Below, in pieces: positions 1-10,229 of a stretch of 64,000 nt of DNA. Source of the DNA: Polynucleobacter hallstattensis (GTDB lineage: Bacteria; Pseudomonadota; Gammaproteobacteria; Burkholderiales; Burkholderiaceae); assembly GCF_018881835.1 (NCBI RefSeq), contig NZ_JACVPO010000002.1, positions 558,001-622,000 of the forward strand, written 5' to 3'. The notes under the pieces were generated by a model. That model had not been told where the DNA came from. It did not search any database and saw nothing but the letters and a program-made list of their open reading frames with translations. Made by a program: the position numbers and the translations under genes. Positions within the stretch are counted from its first letter, which is position 1. Each line of letters begins with the position of its first letter.

Positions 1-2
1 TT

Positions 3-257
3 TCAATCCCTCAACAGCGTGAAATTGATTTCTCAAATCTGCAAAATACCTTTGCATGGATTGATCGCCCCGAGAGCATTTGGGGTAACTTGAGAAAAGC
101 GCTTTTAAGTAAAGAGTTAGATGAAATCGAAGTGATCGATTTTCCCAAAGGTCAAACTCGCCACCGAATCTTCACAGCCAAAGACTTAAATAAAAAATCA
201 TGGGCTTTCTGGAAAAAATCAGAACCCTTAACCTGGCAAGAAATCATTTCAGTATGA
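3..257 (+). CDS. C-terminal fragment of an unidentified protein (5' end outside window)
   Basis: Frame 3 is open from the window edge to a TGA at 255-257, giving the last 84 residues of a protein. The tail is rich in charged and aromatic residues and ends [10 protein letters not shown]. Its stop overlaps the recJ start as ATGA, so the two genes are probably translationally coupled. In related Burkholderiales a phosphoglycerate-mutase-like/RpfE-type protein often precedes recJ and this could be its end, but that is from memory of gene order. I do not see a diagnostic motif in the fragment. Confidence 0.6.
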   Translation, partial: SIPQQREIDFSNLQNTFAWIDRPESIWGNLRKALLSKELDEIEVIDFPKGQTRHRIFTAKDLNKKSWAFWKKSEPLTWQEIISV

Positions 258-1999
258 GTCTTTTTTCTCAGCGCCCCTTCTCTGATCGCACGGCTAGCTG
301 GCTACAGCAAAGTGGTCTGCACCCATTATTAGCGAGGCTGTATGCAGCTCGTGGTATTGATAAACCAGAGGAACTTTCTTTAGATCTGAAGCAACTACTC
401 TCACCAGTAGAGCTAAAAAACTGCATCAGTACTGCCGCCTTACTGGCCGATATTTTGGAGCGTAAAGAATCCATGCTGGTAGTAGCAGACTATGACTGTG
501 ATGGCGCCACAGCATGTGCTGTTGCTCTGCGTGGATTGAAGATGTTGGGTGGGCCAGATACGCCCATTCAGTTTTTGGTGCCCAATCGTTTTACGATGGG
601 CTACGGACTAACTCCAGAGGTGGTTGATCTTGCCGCTCAACAAAACCCCAAACCCAAATATCTCATTACAGTCGATAACGGCATCGCCAGTGAAGCTGGG
701 GTAGACCGAGCTCGCGAGCTAGGAATGGAAGTCATTGTTACTGACCACCATCTGCCGGGAGATCGACTACCCAAAGCCACTGCAATAGTTAATCCCAATC
801 AACCAGGTTGCAGCTTCCCCAGCAAAGCACTTGCTGGTGTGGGTGTGATGTTCTATTTATTAGTTGCCCTACGAGCAGAACTTCGCAAGCGTGGAAAATT
901 TACTGCTGAGACTCAACCTAAGATTGAGAGTCTATTGGATCTCGTGGCCTTAGGTACCGTAGCGGATGTGGCACAGCTTGATCGCAATAATCGTATCTTG
1001 GTTTCTAATGGTCTCAAACGCATTCGAACAGGCGTATCGCAAGCTGGTATTCAGGCGCTATTCCAGGCGGCTGTTCGCGATCCTCGCAAGGCCAATACTT
1101 TTGACTTGGGTTTTGCTATAGGGCCTCGCTTAAACGCAGCAGGACGTCTAGCGGACATGACTTTAGGCATTCGCTTATTGATTTGCGATCAGCCCGAAGA
1201 AGCCATTGAGTTAGCTTACGAACTTGATCGCATTAATCGCGAGCGGCGTGTGATTGAAGGCGGTATGCAAGAAGCTGCTCTCGCCCATCTCGCTGAAGAT
1301 CAACTAGCAGGCACTATGGCAGAGCGTTCCAGTATCTGCCTCTGGAATGCAGAGTGGCATCAGGGAGTAGTTGGCATCGTTGCCTCGCGCCTGAAAGAAC
1401 GATTTAATCGTCCCGCAATTGTCTTTGCTCCAGCTGATGGCGCTGGCGGTGAGGAGTTGCGCGGCTCTGGTAGATCATTAACAGGCTTTCATCTACGTGA
1501 TGCCTTGGATATTGTTTCTAAGCGTGAGCCTGGATTAATTCTGAAGTTTGGTGGTCATGCCATGGCGGCAGGCCTCAGCATTAGAAAAGCCGATTTTGAA
1601 AAGTTTGACGCCGTGTTTCAGCAGGTTGCTAATGGCTTACTTAATGATGAATTGCTAGAGCGTCGCCATATTCATGATGGGCCACTAGATTTATCTGAAT
1701 TCACACCCGAAACCGGCGATCTCCTAGCCGAAGAAATCTGGGGTCAAGGCTTTCCTCAACCCATTTTTTATGGTGAATTTGAGATTGGACAGCAAAGCCT
1801 CATGAAAGAAAAACACCTGCGCCTGCAGCTTCGTCCAATTGGAATCGGTCCATTGGCTAGCAAGCCATTTACTGGAGTCTGGTTTAACCATACCCAATCC
1901 TTACCAGCCAAGGCCAAGCTGGCCTATAGCCTAGTCACCGACCATTTTCAAGGGCAGGCACGCGTACAACTCATGATTGAGGCCCACGACGAGGCTTAG
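254..1999 (+). CDS. recJ: Single-stranded-DNA-specific 5'-3' exonuclease RecJ
   Basis: RecJ degrades single-stranded DNA 5' to 3' in recombinational and mismatch repair. The DHH phosphoesterase core is visible: ADYDCDGA near residue 80 and TDHH near 163-166, with VDN and GTVAD motifs between and after. The DHHA1 motif GGHAMAAG lies near residue 435, followed by an OB-fold-like C-terminus. I start it at ATG 254 (581 residues, normal length), because this ATG overlaps the upstream stop as ATGA; an in-frame ATG at 200 would lie inside the preceding gene and adds an uncharacteristic leader. prfB follows 28 bases downstream. Confidence 0.95.
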   Translation: MSLFSQRPFSDRTASWLQQSGLHPLLARLYAARGIDKPEELSLDLKQLLSPVELKNCISTAALLADILERKESMLVVADYDCDGATACAVALRGLKMLGGPDTPIQFLVPNRFTMGYGLTPEVVDLAAQQNPKPKYLITVDNGIASEAGVDRARELGMEVIVTDHHLPGDRLPKATAIVNPNQPGCSFPSKALAGVGVMFYLLVALRAELRKRGKFTAETQPKIESLLDLVALGTVADVAQLDRNNRILVSNGLKRIRTGVSQAGIQALFQAAVRDPRKANTFDLGFAIGPRLNAAGRLADMTLGIRLLICDQPEEAIELAYELDRINRERRVIEGGMQEAALAHLAEDQLAGTMAERSSICLWNAEWHQGVVGIVASRLKERFNRPAIVFAPADGAGGEELRGSGRSLTGFHLRDALDIVSKREPGLILKFGGHAMAAGLSIRKADFEKFDAVFQQVANGLLNDELLERRHIHDGPLDLSEFTPETGDLLAEEIWGQGFPQPIFYGEFEIGQQSLMKEKHLRLQLRPIGIGPLASKPFTGVWFNHTQSLPAKAKLAYSLVTDHFQGQARVQLMIEAHDEA

Positions 2000-2027
2000 A
2001 CTGGAATAACCCCCTTATAATCAGGGG

Positions 2028-3132
2028 ATGGAAGCCGAACAACTCAATATTATTTCAAATACTCTGTCCGATCTGCTCACCCGTGAGCAAGCACTTCGGG
2101 GGTATCTTTGACTTCGAAGTAAAGTCACGACGCCTTACGGAAGTTAACTCTATTCTTGAAGATCCCACCATTTGGGATGATCAAAAGAAAGCACAAGCCC
2201 TCGGCAAAGAGAAGAAATTGCTCGATGGTGTTGTTGCTACCCTCACCGATTTGAATAGCAATCTCACTGGCGCCCTCGAATTATTCGATATGGCTAAAGA
2301 AGAAAGTGATTTTGAAACTATTACTGCTATCGAACAAGACGTTGAGAGTTATAGCAAGATCATTCATGATCTCGAATTCCGCCGCATGTTCCATAACGAA
2401 ATGGATTCTTGCAATTGCTTTATCGATGTTCAAGCGGGCGCAGGTGGAACAGAGGCTTGCGACTGGGCCAGCATACTTCTGCGTCAGTACCTTAAATATT
2501 GCGAGCGCAAAGGCTACAAAACAGAAATCCTAGAAGAATCCGATGGTGATGTAGCCGGCATCAAGAGTGCCACCATCAAGGTCGATGGTGAATATGCTTA
2601 CGGGCACTTACGCTCAGAAACTGGTGTGCATCGATTAGTACGCAAGTCACCTTTTGATTCCTCTAATGGTCGCCATACTTCTTTTGCCAGTATCTACGTA
2701 TACCCCGAGATTGATGACTCGATTGAGATTGACGTTAATCCAGCAGATATTCGTACCGACACCTATCGCGCCTCAGGTGCGGGTGGTCAGCATATTAATA
2801 AAACCGACTCTGCTGTTCGCTTAACCCACTTGCCCACCGGAATCGTGGTGCAGTGTCAGAATGACCGAAGCCAGCACCGCAACAGAGCCGAAGCGATGAC
2901 GATGCTCAAGTCACGTCTGTACGAGCATGAGATGCAAAAACGTCGCGCTGAGCAAGATAAGCTTGAGGCTAGCAAAACCGATGTGGGCTGGGGTCATCAG
3001 ATCCGCTCCTACGTGCTGGATCAAAGTCGGATTAAAGACTTACGTACTAACGTTGAGATATCAAATACACAAAAAGTTTTAGACGGCGATCTTGATGCCT
3101 TTATTGAAGCCAGCCTGAAACAAGGCGTTTGA
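2028..3132 (+). CDS. prfB: Peptide chain release factor 2, made by programmed +1 frameshift
   Basis: RF2 recognises UGA and UAA stops and releases the peptide. The gene starts at ATG 2028; the zero frame runs 27 codons to an in-frame TGA at 2109-2111 inside the classical shift site, and the +1 frame continues from GAC at 2110 to the stop at 3132, giving about 367 residues, the normal RF2 length. The SPF anticodon-mimic lies near residue 207 and the catalytic GGQ near 253. An ATG at 2083 in the +1 frame would produce a truncated N-terminus and is not the true start. lysS lies 33 bases downstream. Confidence 0.97.
2095..2112 (+). other. prfB programmed +1 frameshift site
   Basis: The sequence CGGGGG-TAT-CTT-TGA-C carries an internal Shine-Dalgarno-like GGGGG, three bases, then the slippery CTT followed by TGA and C. 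The ribosome slips from CTT to TTT and continues with GAC. This matches the well-known bacterial RF2 autoregulation: low RF2 makes the UGA slow to terminate and favours the shift. Confidence 0.97.
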
Positions 3133-3165
3133 TTCATTACCCCATTCTAGTTATTAATATTCCAT

Positions 3166-4722
3166 ATGAACGATCCAGTGAATTTAACTCCTAAGCAAGC
3201 TCCAACTACTGAATCTGTAGATGAAAACCATATCATCGCCGAGCGTCGCGAGAAATTAGCCAAGTTACGTGAAGGTGGAATCGCGTTTCCGAACGACTTC
3301 GTACCGACCCACTTAGCCACAGATCTTCACACTCACTACGACAGTCTTACTAAAGAGGAATTGGCAGCCAAGAAAGTACATGTCAAAGTGGCTGGCCGCA
3401 TGGTACTCAAGCGGGTGATGGGTAAAGCCAGCTTTGCCACGATTCAAGATCGTAGTGGCCAGATTCAGTTCTACATTAACGATGAAATCAGCGGTGCTGA
3501 TATTCATGGTGCATTCAAGCACTGGGATATGGGAGACTTTATCTCTGCTGAAGGTCATTTATTCAAGACTAATAAAGGTGAGCTCTCAGTTGAATGTAGT
3601 AGCCTGCGCCTGCTGAGCAAGTCTTTACGTCCACTACCAGATAAGTTCCATGGTTTATCGGACTTAGAGACCAAATATCGCCAACGTTACGTTGACTTGA
3701 TTGTTAATCCAGAAAGTCGCAACACTTTCAGAGCGCGTAGCAACACGATTGCTTCTTTACGTCGCCATATGCTCGATGCAGACTTCATGGAAGTTGAAAC
3801 ACCAATGCTTCACCCGATTCCTGGTGGCGCAACTGCTAAGCCCTTCATTACGCACCATAATGCTTTAGATATGCAGATGTTCTTGCGCATTGCGCCAGAG
3901 CTATACTTGAAGCGCCTTGTGGTTGGCGGCTTTGAGCGTGTATTTGAAATCAATCGTAACTTCCGTAATGAGGGTGTTAGCCCACGTCACAATCCAGAAT
4001 TCACAATGATGGAATTCTATGCAGCCTATACCGATTACCGCTGGTTGATGGACTTTACAGAGAACTTAATTCGCTCTGCTGCAATGGATGCGCAAGGTAC
4101 TGCTGTTCTAACCCACCAAGGTCGTGAACTGGATCTCAGCAAACCTTTTCAGCGCTTAACAATTACTGAAGCCATCCTGAAATATTGCGGCCAATCAAAC
4201 AAGAGCTATGCAGCAGCTCAATTAGAAGATGCTGCATTCATTCGCGCTGAATTGAAAAAAGGTGGCGAGAACCCAGACTCCCCTACTCTCAAGAACGCTG
4301 GTATTGGTGCTCTTCAACTCGCTCTGTTTGAATTAGTGGCTGAGTCACATCTTTGGGAGCCAACTTACATCATCGATTACCCAATCGAAGTTAGTCCTCT
4401 TGCCCGTGAATCCGATACCCGCCCTGGCATTACCGAACGCTTTGAGCTATTCATTACCGGCCGTGAAATCGCCAACGGCTTCTCAGAGTTAAATGATGCA
4501 GAAGATCAAGCCAATCGCTTCCGTAAGCAAGTAGAGCAAAAAGAAGCAGGTGATGAAGAGGCAATGTACTTTGACCATGACTTCATTCGTGCCCTGGAAT
4601 ATGGCATGCCCCCGACTGGTGGTTGCGGTATTGGTATTGACCGTTTGGTTATGCTGCTAACTGACGTACCCAATATTCGTGATGTAATTCTGTTCCCACA
4701 TCTGCGTCGCGAAGAAGAGTAA
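3166..4722 (+). CDS. lysS: Lysyl-tRNA synthetase, class II
   Basis: Charges tRNA-Lys with lysine in the cytoplasm. The 518 residues show an N-terminal OB-fold anticodon-binding domain (about 75-180), then the class II core: motif 2 around [15 protein letters not shown] and motif 3 around [10 protein letters not shown] near the C-terminus. Length is normal for bacterial LysS. It follows prfB by 33 bases, the usual prfB-lysS pairing, and is closed by a strong hairpin at 4750-4782. Confidence 0.98.
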   Translation: MNDPVNLTPKQAPTTESVDENHIIAERREKLAKLREGGIAFPNDFVPTHLATDLHTHYDSLTKEELAAKKVHVKVAGRMVLKRVMGKASFATIQDRSGQIQFYINDEISGADIHGAFKHWDMGDFISAEGHLFKTNKGELSVECSSLRLLSKSLRPLPDKFHGLSDLETKYRQRYVDLIVNPESRNTFRARSNTIASLRRHMLDADFMEVETPMLHPIPGGATAKPFITHHNALDMQMFLRIAPELYLKRLVVGGFERVFEINRNFRNEGVSPRHNPEFTMMEFYAAYTDYRWLMDFTENLIRSAAMDAQGTAVLTHQGRELDLSKPFQRLTITEAILKYCGQSNKSYAAAQLEDAAFIRAELKKGGENPDSPTLKNAGIGALQLALFELVAESHLWEPTYIIDYPIEVSPLARESDTRPGITERFELFITGREIANGFSELNDAEDQANRFRKQVEQKEAGDEEAMYFDHDFIRALEYGMPPTGGCGIGIDRLVMLLTDVPNIRDVILFPHLRREEE

Positions 4723-4749
4723 GTAGTTAGAACATCTTCTCCGTAAATC

Positions 4750-4782
4750 AAAAGCCGCAGAATGCAAACTCTGCGGCTTTTC
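4750..4782. terminator. Bidirectional rho-independent terminator between lysS and the OsmC gene
   Basis: Perfect 12-base stem AAAAGCCGCAGA / TCTGCGGCTTTT with an 8-base loop, T-rich on both exits. It sits between the 3' ends of two convergent genes, so it can serve both. Confidence 0.9.
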
Positions 4783-4802
4783 TTCGACTACATCAGGAAT
4801 GG

Positions 4803-5255
4803 TTAAATCGCTGGATATAACTTCGTGCTCTCGCTGTCAATGACAGTCACATTTACTGGAATACCCAAGCTCACGCTAGAAGATACAGTACAGAAGTCCT
4901 GAAACTGCGCTAATACACGCTCAAGGTTCTCAAGGGTATTGCCTGGAACGCCAATCCGAATCTCTACATTGATAGCTAATATACGCAAACGGTTTTCTGC
5001 GTTTCTACCGATTTCACAACTGGCCTTCGTTTCGATTGGCTCGGGGCTTTGCTTAAACTTTCTGAGCGCAAAGAGCAGCGAATCAGACAGGCAATTCGCC
5101 ACACCCGCCAACAAAAACTGTGATGGTGTAGCGCCTTGTGATTTTCCTAGGGGTGGTGGCTCATCGCCATAAACAGGATCACACTCTTCGTTGTAATAAA
5201 TAGCAAATTGGTAATCAGCTTGCTGAACTAGTCTTACTGAAGGATCGCTACTCAT
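4803..5255 (-). CDS. OsmC family (YhfA-like) peroxiredoxin-type protein
   Basis: OsmC/Ohr proteins reduce organic hydroperoxides with a pair of redox cysteines. The 150-residue product has Cys55 (in VANCLSD) and Cys122 (in QDFCTVSSS), the expected two positions. The C.VS.S pattern resembles the OsmC/YhfA branch more than Ohr. It is the last gene of a three-gene minus-strand group and faces lysS across a shared terminator. The exact substrate cannot be read from the sequence. Confidence 0.85.
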   Translation of the reverse strand: MSSDPSVRLVQQADYQFAIYYNEECDPVYGDEPPPLGKSQGATPSQFLLAGVANCLSDSLLFALRKFKQSPEPIETKASCEIGRNAENRLRILAINVEIRIGVPGNTLENLERVLAQFQDFCTVSSSVSLGIPVNVTVIDSESTKLYPAI

Positions 5256-5283
5256 AAAAACTCCAATAACTTAAAACACTATT

Positions 5284-5769
5284 TTAATAGATAGCAGGAA
5301 TTAACTTTTTGACCCTACGCTGGTAGTCTCGATAATCCGGAAAACGCTCTACCAACCAGACCTCCTCCCGCCTTGCTTTGACATCAAATAAGAAAAAAAG
5401 GCCAATGGCATAGATCAAGATATAAATGCCGGGGAAGATGAGTAGCCAAGCAAGTGCCGCTAAGAGCACTCCAAAGTAGATTGGGTGCCGTACAAATTGA
5501 TACAGACCACCCTGAATCAGAATGGCATTGTCTTTTGGGCAAGGCAAAGGAGTGAGATTTTTACCGAGATTAATCACGGCGATTACCATGATTAAAGTGG
5601 CTAGCAAGCCAATCGCAATGCCACAAGACTGGAGAATGGCAGTCATTGGTTCTGAGCTGACTAGAAGAGACCCTTGGGGACCAAATAAGATCAGGCCAAT
5701 CAGAATTCCCTGCACCACCACATACCATGCACCTCTTTCAAAGATCGATTGATGTGGCGATGAAGTCAT
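5284..5769 (-). CDS. Isoprenylcysteine carboxyl methyltransferase-like / phospholipid methyltransferase family membrane protein
   Basis: 161 residues with four or five hydrophobic segments. The C-terminal half has RHPIYFG followed by EEVWLVERFPDYRDYQ, the SAM-binding signature of the ICMT/PEMT superfamily of integral membrane methyltransferases. In bacteria the substrates are mostly unknown. It lies 28 bases upstream of the OsmC gene on the same strand. Confidence 0.8.
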   Translation of the reverse strand: MTSSPHQSIFERGAWYVVVQGILIGLILFGPQGSLLVSSEPMTAILQSCGIAIGLLATLIMVIAVINLGKNLTPLPCPKDNAILIQGGLYQFVRHPIYFGVLLAALAWLLIFPGIYILIYAIGLFFLFDVKARREEVWLVERFPDYRDYQRRVKKLIPAIY

Positions 5770-5809
5770 GGCGTGGCCTTATGAAGATAAGACCACAGTC
5801 TAGCTTGAT

Positions 5810-6103
5810 TTAGTACGTTAACGCCTTATTAAAGTGCTCATCAATGCTGTCCTCGTCTTGGGTCAATACATGTTGTGCAATCAGGAAAACCCCTGAAATA
5901 AAGCTGAGGCAAACTAGCACCCCAAAAGCATGATATTGATTTAGGCCACTCTGATTAAGGGCATTGAGATACAGGGCGCTATCCAGGGCCAAGTGGGTGG
6001 ATAAGCTCAGTAGAGCTAAACCCAAAAATATCTGGATGATGGTTAAAAATAAGGGCTTTTGGACTTTGGGCTTAGCAGACATAAGATTCTCTTGATTAGG
6101 CAT
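5810..6103 (-). CDS. Small two-helix membrane protein, function unknown
   Basis: 97 residues with two clear hydrophobic segments (about 20-42 and 62-82) flanked by a basic N-terminus and an acidic C-terminal tail. A second Met at residue 8 (MSAKPK) is an alternative start. I do not recognise a family. It is the first gene of the minus-strand group ending at the OsmC gene. Confidence 0.65.
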   Translation of the reverse strand: MPNQENLMSAKPKVQKPLFLTIIQIFLGLALLSLSTHLALDSALYLNALNQSGLNQYHAFGVLVCLSFISGVFLIAQHVLTQDEDSIDEHFNKALTY

Positions 6104-6231
6104 AAAAGAATCATAGGGGGCTAGTCGGCATAAGTAAAAGACTCCCTTTTTATATGCTAAATACTTTTTTATCTATAGAGACATCCCCAGAATGAGGATA
6201 ATTAGGATTTACACCTTAATAATTCGTATTT

Positions 6232-7008
6232 ATGGCTGCCTACAACACTGAAACCGTCCTCACTGTTCATCACTGGAATGACACCCTGTTTAGCTTTACA
6301 ACCACCAGAAACAAAGGTTTACGCTTTCGTAGCGGCCATTTCTTGATGATTGGTTTAGAAGTTGAAGGTAAGCCATTAGTTCGCGCCTACAGTGTGGCGA
6401 GCCCTAATTATGAAGAGCATTTAGAGTTTTTAAGTATCAAAGTTCAAGATGGCCCCCTCACCTCCCGTCTTCAGAAGATTCAGGTGGGCGACCCCATTCT
6501 GGTCAGCGAGAAATCCGTGGGCACCCTAGTCATAGATGACTTGAACCCAGGTAAGCACCTATATTTATTTAGTACCGGTACAGGACTGGCACCTTTCATG
6601 AGCATTATTCGTGATCCGGATACTTATGAGAAGTTTGAGAAAGTAGTCTTAATTCATGGTGTTCGTTTGGTAAGTGAGCTGGCTTATGGTGATTACATTA
6701 AAAATGAGCTCACTCAAGATGAATACATTGGTGACATCATTCGCGAGAAATTAATCTACTACCCAACAGTGACGCGCGAAGCTTTTAAGCACACTGGTCG
6801 CTTAACTACTGCGATTGAATCAGGGCAACTGTTTAAAGATATTGGCTTACCCCCATTAGATCCAGCAGTCGATCGCGCCATGATCTGCGGTAGCCCATCC
6901 ATGCTCAAAGAAACTGCTGAGATGCTTGATTCCAAAGGCTTCAAGGTATCTCCTAGTCTTGGTCAATTGGGTGACTATGTATTTGAGCGTGCATTCGTAG
7001 AAAAGTAA
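6232..7008 (+). CDS. fpr: Ferredoxin-NADP reductase
   Basis: FAD enzyme transferring electrons between NADPH and ferredoxin or flavodoxin. The 258 residues have the FAD motif RAYSVASP (about residues 53-60) and the nucleotide-binding stretch STGTGLAPF near 115-123, and end in the short aromatic/basic tail (AFVEK) typical of the bacterial Fpr subclass. It is transcribed divergently from the small membrane protein gene. A likely partner is the ISC ferredoxin made from this window, but this is inference. Confidence 0.93.
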   Translation: MAAYNTETVLTVHHWNDTLFSFTTTRNKGLRFRSGHFLMIGLEVEGKPLVRAYSVASPNYEEHLEFLSIKVQDGPLTSRLQKIQVGDPILVSEKSVGTLVIDDLNPGKHLYLFSTGTGLAPFMSIIRDPDTYEKFEKVVLIHGVRLVSELAYGDYIKNELTQDEYIGDIIREKLIYYPTVTREAFKHTGRLTTAIESGQLFKDIGLPPLDPAVDRAMICGSPSMLKETAEMLDSKGFKVSPSLGQLGDYVFERAFVEK

Positions 7009-7070
7009 AAAGCCTATATACCCAAAAGTAATTAAGTTATCGCTATATGTTTCTTGTGGATATATAGACA

Positions 7071-7107
7071 CCTTGGTAAATTGGTCCTCAGAAGATATTT
7101 ACCAAGG
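7071..7107 (+). promoter_or_regulatory. Perfect 11-bp hairpin covering the ribosome binding site of the following small gene
   Basis: CCTTGGTAAAT at 7071-7081 and ATTTACCAAGG at 7097-7107 are exact inverted repeats around a 15-base loop. The 3' arm contains the AAGG of the Shine-Dalgarno for the ATG at 7115. There is no T-run after the stem, so it does not look like an fpr terminator. As RNA it would hide the ribosome binding site. Confidence 0.6.
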
Positions 7108-7114
7108 AATTGAG

Positions 7115-7279
7115 ATGTCCCCTGTCCGAGAGCACTACAACCCGATCATTACGCAGTTATTGCGCGAACATGATCGCTTGCCACATGAGAATGTGGCTGA
7201 ACGAAAAAACTTCCAACGCAGAATTCTGTTCTTGATGACCACTATCAAGATGGAAGAGTTTGAGGACTCTTACAGTTAA
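7115..7279 (+). CDS. Small conserved-looking protein of 54 residues, function unknown
   Basis: I start it at ATG 7115 because AAGGA lies six bases upstream; a TTG at 7073 would place the hairpin inside the coding sequence. The product is soluble, charged and probably helical (begins MSPVREHYNP, ends EEFEDSYS), without cysteines or membrane segments. No family is recognised. It is probably expressed from its own or the fpr promoter and may be controlled by the upstream hairpin. Confidence 0.55.
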   Translation: MSPVREHYNPIITQLLREHDRLPHENVAERKNFQRRILFLMTTIKMEEFEDSYS

Positions 7280-7288
7280 AAATCTTTC

Positions 7289-8281
7289 TTACAAAGAGCT
7301 GCTAATAAAGATTAATCCGATTGCAGCAATAAATACAGTTTCAACAACCAACATGACTACCGGTTGCCAACCTAATTTTGCTAACTCCTGAAAGTTAGTT
7401 TTCAGTCCAGCCGCGCCAATAGCAATTACCAACATCCAACGGGACATTTCACCAATGGAATGGGTAACTGAGCTTGGCAAAATCTGCATAGATGCAACGA
7501 CTGATAGCGCCACAAACCCCAGCAAGAATGTTGGTATCAGACGAAGGCTGCCCCAACCTAAGCGCTGAGATGATTTTTCAGCGCCAAAGAAAATAGAGAT
7601 AAATAAAACGACAGGCAACAAAAGGGCGACACGGAAAAGCTTAACGACAGTCGCTACATCACCTGCCTCAGGGCCAAACAACATGCCCGCAGCAACTACC
7701 TGCGCTACATCATGAATGGTGGCTCCTAGAAAAATACCTGCAGGTAAAGCAGTAATATTGAGCAACTGCAGCGCAAAGGGGTACACCACCATGGCAATCG
7801 TGGAGAGGACAGTTACCCCAACTACTACAAGTAGGGTAAATCGCTCATTCTCTTTTGTTTTGGGCAGAACTGAGGCTACCGCTAAAGCTGCTGAAGCTCC
7901 GCAAATACCAACAGATCCTCCTGCAATCAATCCAAAGTCTGGGGACAGCTTTAAGAGTTTAGCCAGGAGGAATCCAAGGGCTACCGTAGCAGCAACTGCA
8001 AACATCACCATTAATCCGGTATTCAAGCCAATTGCGCCAATATCGGCAAATGTAATCCGAATGCCTAAAAATGCAACACCTAAACGGAGAACCGTTTTGG
8101 CACAAAAATCAATTCCCGGCTTTACTGCCTCATTGAGATAGAGAAAATGGAGAGACAAACCAATCAGTAATGCGTACAACAGCTGTGGGCCACCATAATT
8201 CTCAGAAAGAAAACTGGTGGACATGGCAATGACCAAACAAACTAACAGTCCTGGAATATTTTTCCGAATGGTGGCCAACAT
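7289..8281 (-). CDS. YeiH/UPF0324 family putative sulfate (sulfite) exporter
   Basis: 330-residue integral membrane protein with about ten hydrophobic helices and the family stretches ALLIGL near the N-terminus and GGSVGICGASA in the middle. The family is annotated as putative sulfate exporter. The ATG at 8281 is preferred to an in-frame TTG one codon earlier. It is the last gene of the minus-strand set that begins with the ComC-like gene, four bases after the GntR stop, which suggests it exports sulfite or sulfate released by the SuyAB-like lyase. That role is inference from context. Confidence 0.8.
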   Translation of the reverse strand: MLATIRKNIPGLLVCLVIAMSTSFLSENYGGPQLLYALLIGLSLHFLYLNEAVKPGIDFCAKTVLRLGVAFLGIRITFADIGAIGLNTGLMVMFAVAATVALGFLLAKLLKLSPDFGLIAGGSVGICGASAALAVASVLPKTKENERFTLLVVVGVTVLSTIAMVVYPFALQLLNITALPAGIFLGATIHDVAQVVAAGMLFGPEAGDVATVVKLFRVALLLPVVLFISIFFGAEKSSQRLGWGSLRLIPTFLLGFVALSVVASMQILPSSVTHSIGEMSRWMLVIAIGAAGLKTNFQELAKLGWQPVVMLVVETVFIAAIGLIFISSSL

Positions 8282-8285
8282 CAAA

Positions 8286-9005
8286 CTAAGCTACCAACTC
8301 ACTAAAATACTCATGTTGAGCAGTATTTAAAGTAGAGACACGCCACTCTAGAGGCTCATCCTGAATGCCCAGCGCTACCCTTCTAATCACTAGCACCGGG
8401 GACTCTGGATTTAATCCTAGCCATTCAGCGTGCTGTTTGCCTGCTAAGCCGGCACGCAAACGCTCGCTACTTCGCACAACGGTCTGGCCGTATTCCATTT
8501 GATACATTTGATAAATACTACCCTTGCGCTCAATAAAGTCTGCACGGGTTAATTCCTTGAAACGATTTTTATCTAGTGTGATCTGATCGATCATGACGCA
8601 CTGCTCTTCCAATGACAGGCGATTAGTAATTCTCCAAACGGGTGCACCCTCTTTTATGTCTAACTTACTCGCCTCTTCCTTATTGGCAGTAGCGCTAATT
8701 AAGGAGACTAATTCAACCTTGGGGTAAACCTTTTTCTCAACATCGTGTTTAACAATGTGGAAAAAATAATATAGAAGTCTTTTGAGATCATGCTCAACAA
8801 CATAGGTGCCCCTGCCTTGGCGTCGGACTACGATACCTTCCGCAACCAACTCGTCCACCGCTTTGCGCAGGGTACCTATAGATACATCTAACTCTTTTGA
8901 TAGATCCTTTTCAGCAGGTAATGCCTGCCCCATAGGATATCGACCCCTGACCAGATCCTCGGTGATCTTTTGCTTAACTTCCTCGTAAGCGGTCAGGTTT
9001 CTCAT
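8286..9005 (-). CDS. GntR/HutC-type transcriptional regulator with UTRA ligand domain
   Basis: 239 residues. Residues 1-70 form the GntR winged helix-turn-helix (PAEKDLSKELDVSIGTLRKA, then RRQGRGTYV), and the rest is a UTRA-type effector domain. It lies nine bases after the SuyB-like gene, so it is co-transcribed with the enzymes and probably senses their substrate. The inverted repeat at 11640-11669 upstream of the operon is a candidate operator. Confidence 0.88.
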   Translation of the reverse strand: MRNLTAYEEVKQKITEDLVRGRYPMGQALPAEKDLSKELDVSIGTLRKAVDELVAEGIVVRRQGRGTYVVEHDLKRLLYYFFHIVKHDVEKKVYPKVELVSLISATANKEEASKLDIKEGAPVWRITNRLSLEEQCVMIDQITLDKNRFKELTRADFIERKGSIYQMYQMEYGQTVVRSSERLRAGLAGKQHAEWLGLNPESPVLVIRRVALGIQDEPLEWRVSTLNTAQHEYFSELVA

Positions 9006-9014
9006 GCTGCAGTC

Positions 9015-10187
9015 TTATGCTGATTCGTATAAACGAGTCAATACAAACTCACGGTGACCGAGAATTTCAGAAGCAGTCAACTCACCATCAGCGGTACGCT
9101 TCAAGCAATCCAACAGCTTATCTCCCGCCTCATCCATATTCTCTTCGCGACGCAATAAGCCAGACACATCAACGTCGATATGCTCACCCATCGTGCGAAC
9201 AGTCTTTGGATTAGCGCAAATCTTAATGACTGGAAGGATTGCATTACCGATCACATTACCCTGACCTGTTGGGAAGAAGTGGGCTGTAAAACCTGCTGCT
9301 GCGCACAAGGTGACCATTTCAGCGGCGGCTGATGATGAGTCCATAAAATGCAAACCAGGAATCTTCGGCTCTTCACCTTTATCCAGCACGCTATCCACAA
9401 TGCATTTCTTACCAATTTTCTGGATATTACCCAAAGCCTTCTCTTCAATGGTTGTTAAACCACCTGCAATATTGCCTTTGGTAGGCTGAGAGTCAGACAG
9501 ATCGCTCGTCTTATGACGCTCAATTACATCCTGGTAGCGATCAAACATTTCGCGGAACTTTTTCTTCACTTCAGGAGTGCGGCAACGCGCTTCAACCAAA
9601 TGCTCGCCACCAGTTAACTCGGTAGTTTCACCAAACACCATGGTGGAGCCAATTGCATACAACTTATCAAAAGCATCACCTACGGTTGGGTTTGCACCAC
9701 ATCCAGAAGTAGTATCGGATTCACCGCATTTGGTAGAAACCCATAGCTCAGATAATGGAGCAGAAACACGTTTTTGCTTAGACGCATGCTTCATCATGTT
9801 GTAGGCAGCTTTGCTAGCAGAAGCAATCGTAGCTGTGTCGCCATTACCTTCAATCCAGAATCCCTCAACTGGCTTACCTGATGCCTTAATGCCATCAACG
9901 ATAATTTTGGTCCACTGCGGCTCAATACCGATCACCACTACAGCAGCTACGTTCGGATTGGAACCTGTACCAATTAAGGTGCGGAAGTGTAAATCCAAGT
10001 CAGCTCCAAACTGCAAACGACCATAGGAGTGAGGAATTGCCATCGTTCCTTTAATGTTGTTGGCTACTGCTTCACAGGCTGCATTAGATAAGTCATCCAA
10101 AGGCAAAATCAATACATGATTACGAATACCCATGCGGCCGTTTTCACGGCGATAACCTAAGAAGGTCGCGTCTTTCAAATTAGTCAT
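9015..10187 (-). CDS. suyB: UxaA/SuyB family lyase large subunit, probable (2R)-sulfolactate sulfo-lyase beta subunit
   Basis: 390 residues of the UxaA (altronate/galactarate dehydratase) large-domain family. Visible family stretches are [13 protein letters not shown] at the N-terminus, [17 protein letters not shown] in the middle and [14 protein letters not shown] towards the end; the cysteines are likely Fe-S ligands. SuyAB splits sulfolactate into pyruvate and sulfite. I favour SuyB over altronate dehydratase because the small domain is a separate gene, a ComC-like sulfolactate dehydrogenase and a YeiH-type exporter lie in the same operon, and the wording of these motifs resembles SuyB as I remember it. 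No uronate genes are present. Substrate remains unproven. Confidence 0.75.
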   Translation of the reverse strand: MTNLKDATFLGYRRENGRMGIRNHVLILPLDDLSNAACEAVANNIKGTMAIPHSYGRLQFGADLDLHFRTLIGTGSNPNVAAVVVIGIEPQWTKIIVDGIKASGKPVEGFWIEGNGDTATIASASKAAYNMMKHASKQKRVSAPLSELWVSTKCGESDTTSGCGANPTVGDAFDKLYAIGSTMVFGETTELTGGEHLVEARCRTPEVKKKFREMFDRYQDVIERHKTSDLSDSQPTKGNIAGGLTTIEEKALGNIQKIGKKCIVDSVLDKGEEPKIPGLHFMDSSSAAAEMVTLCAAAGFTAHFFPTGQGNVIGNAILPVIKICANPKTVRTMGEHIDVDVSGLLRREENMDEAGDKLLDCLKRTADGELTASEILGHREFVLTRLYESA

Positions 10188-10229
10188 TTTTTATATCTCT
10201 CTCAATGAATAGGTAGGTAAGGTGCCGGA

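Noticed and set aside
7716..8141. Plus-strand frame of 141 codons
   Set aside because: Antisense shadow of the YeiH-type exporter gene; composition is Thr/Ala/Pro-rich and not protein-like.
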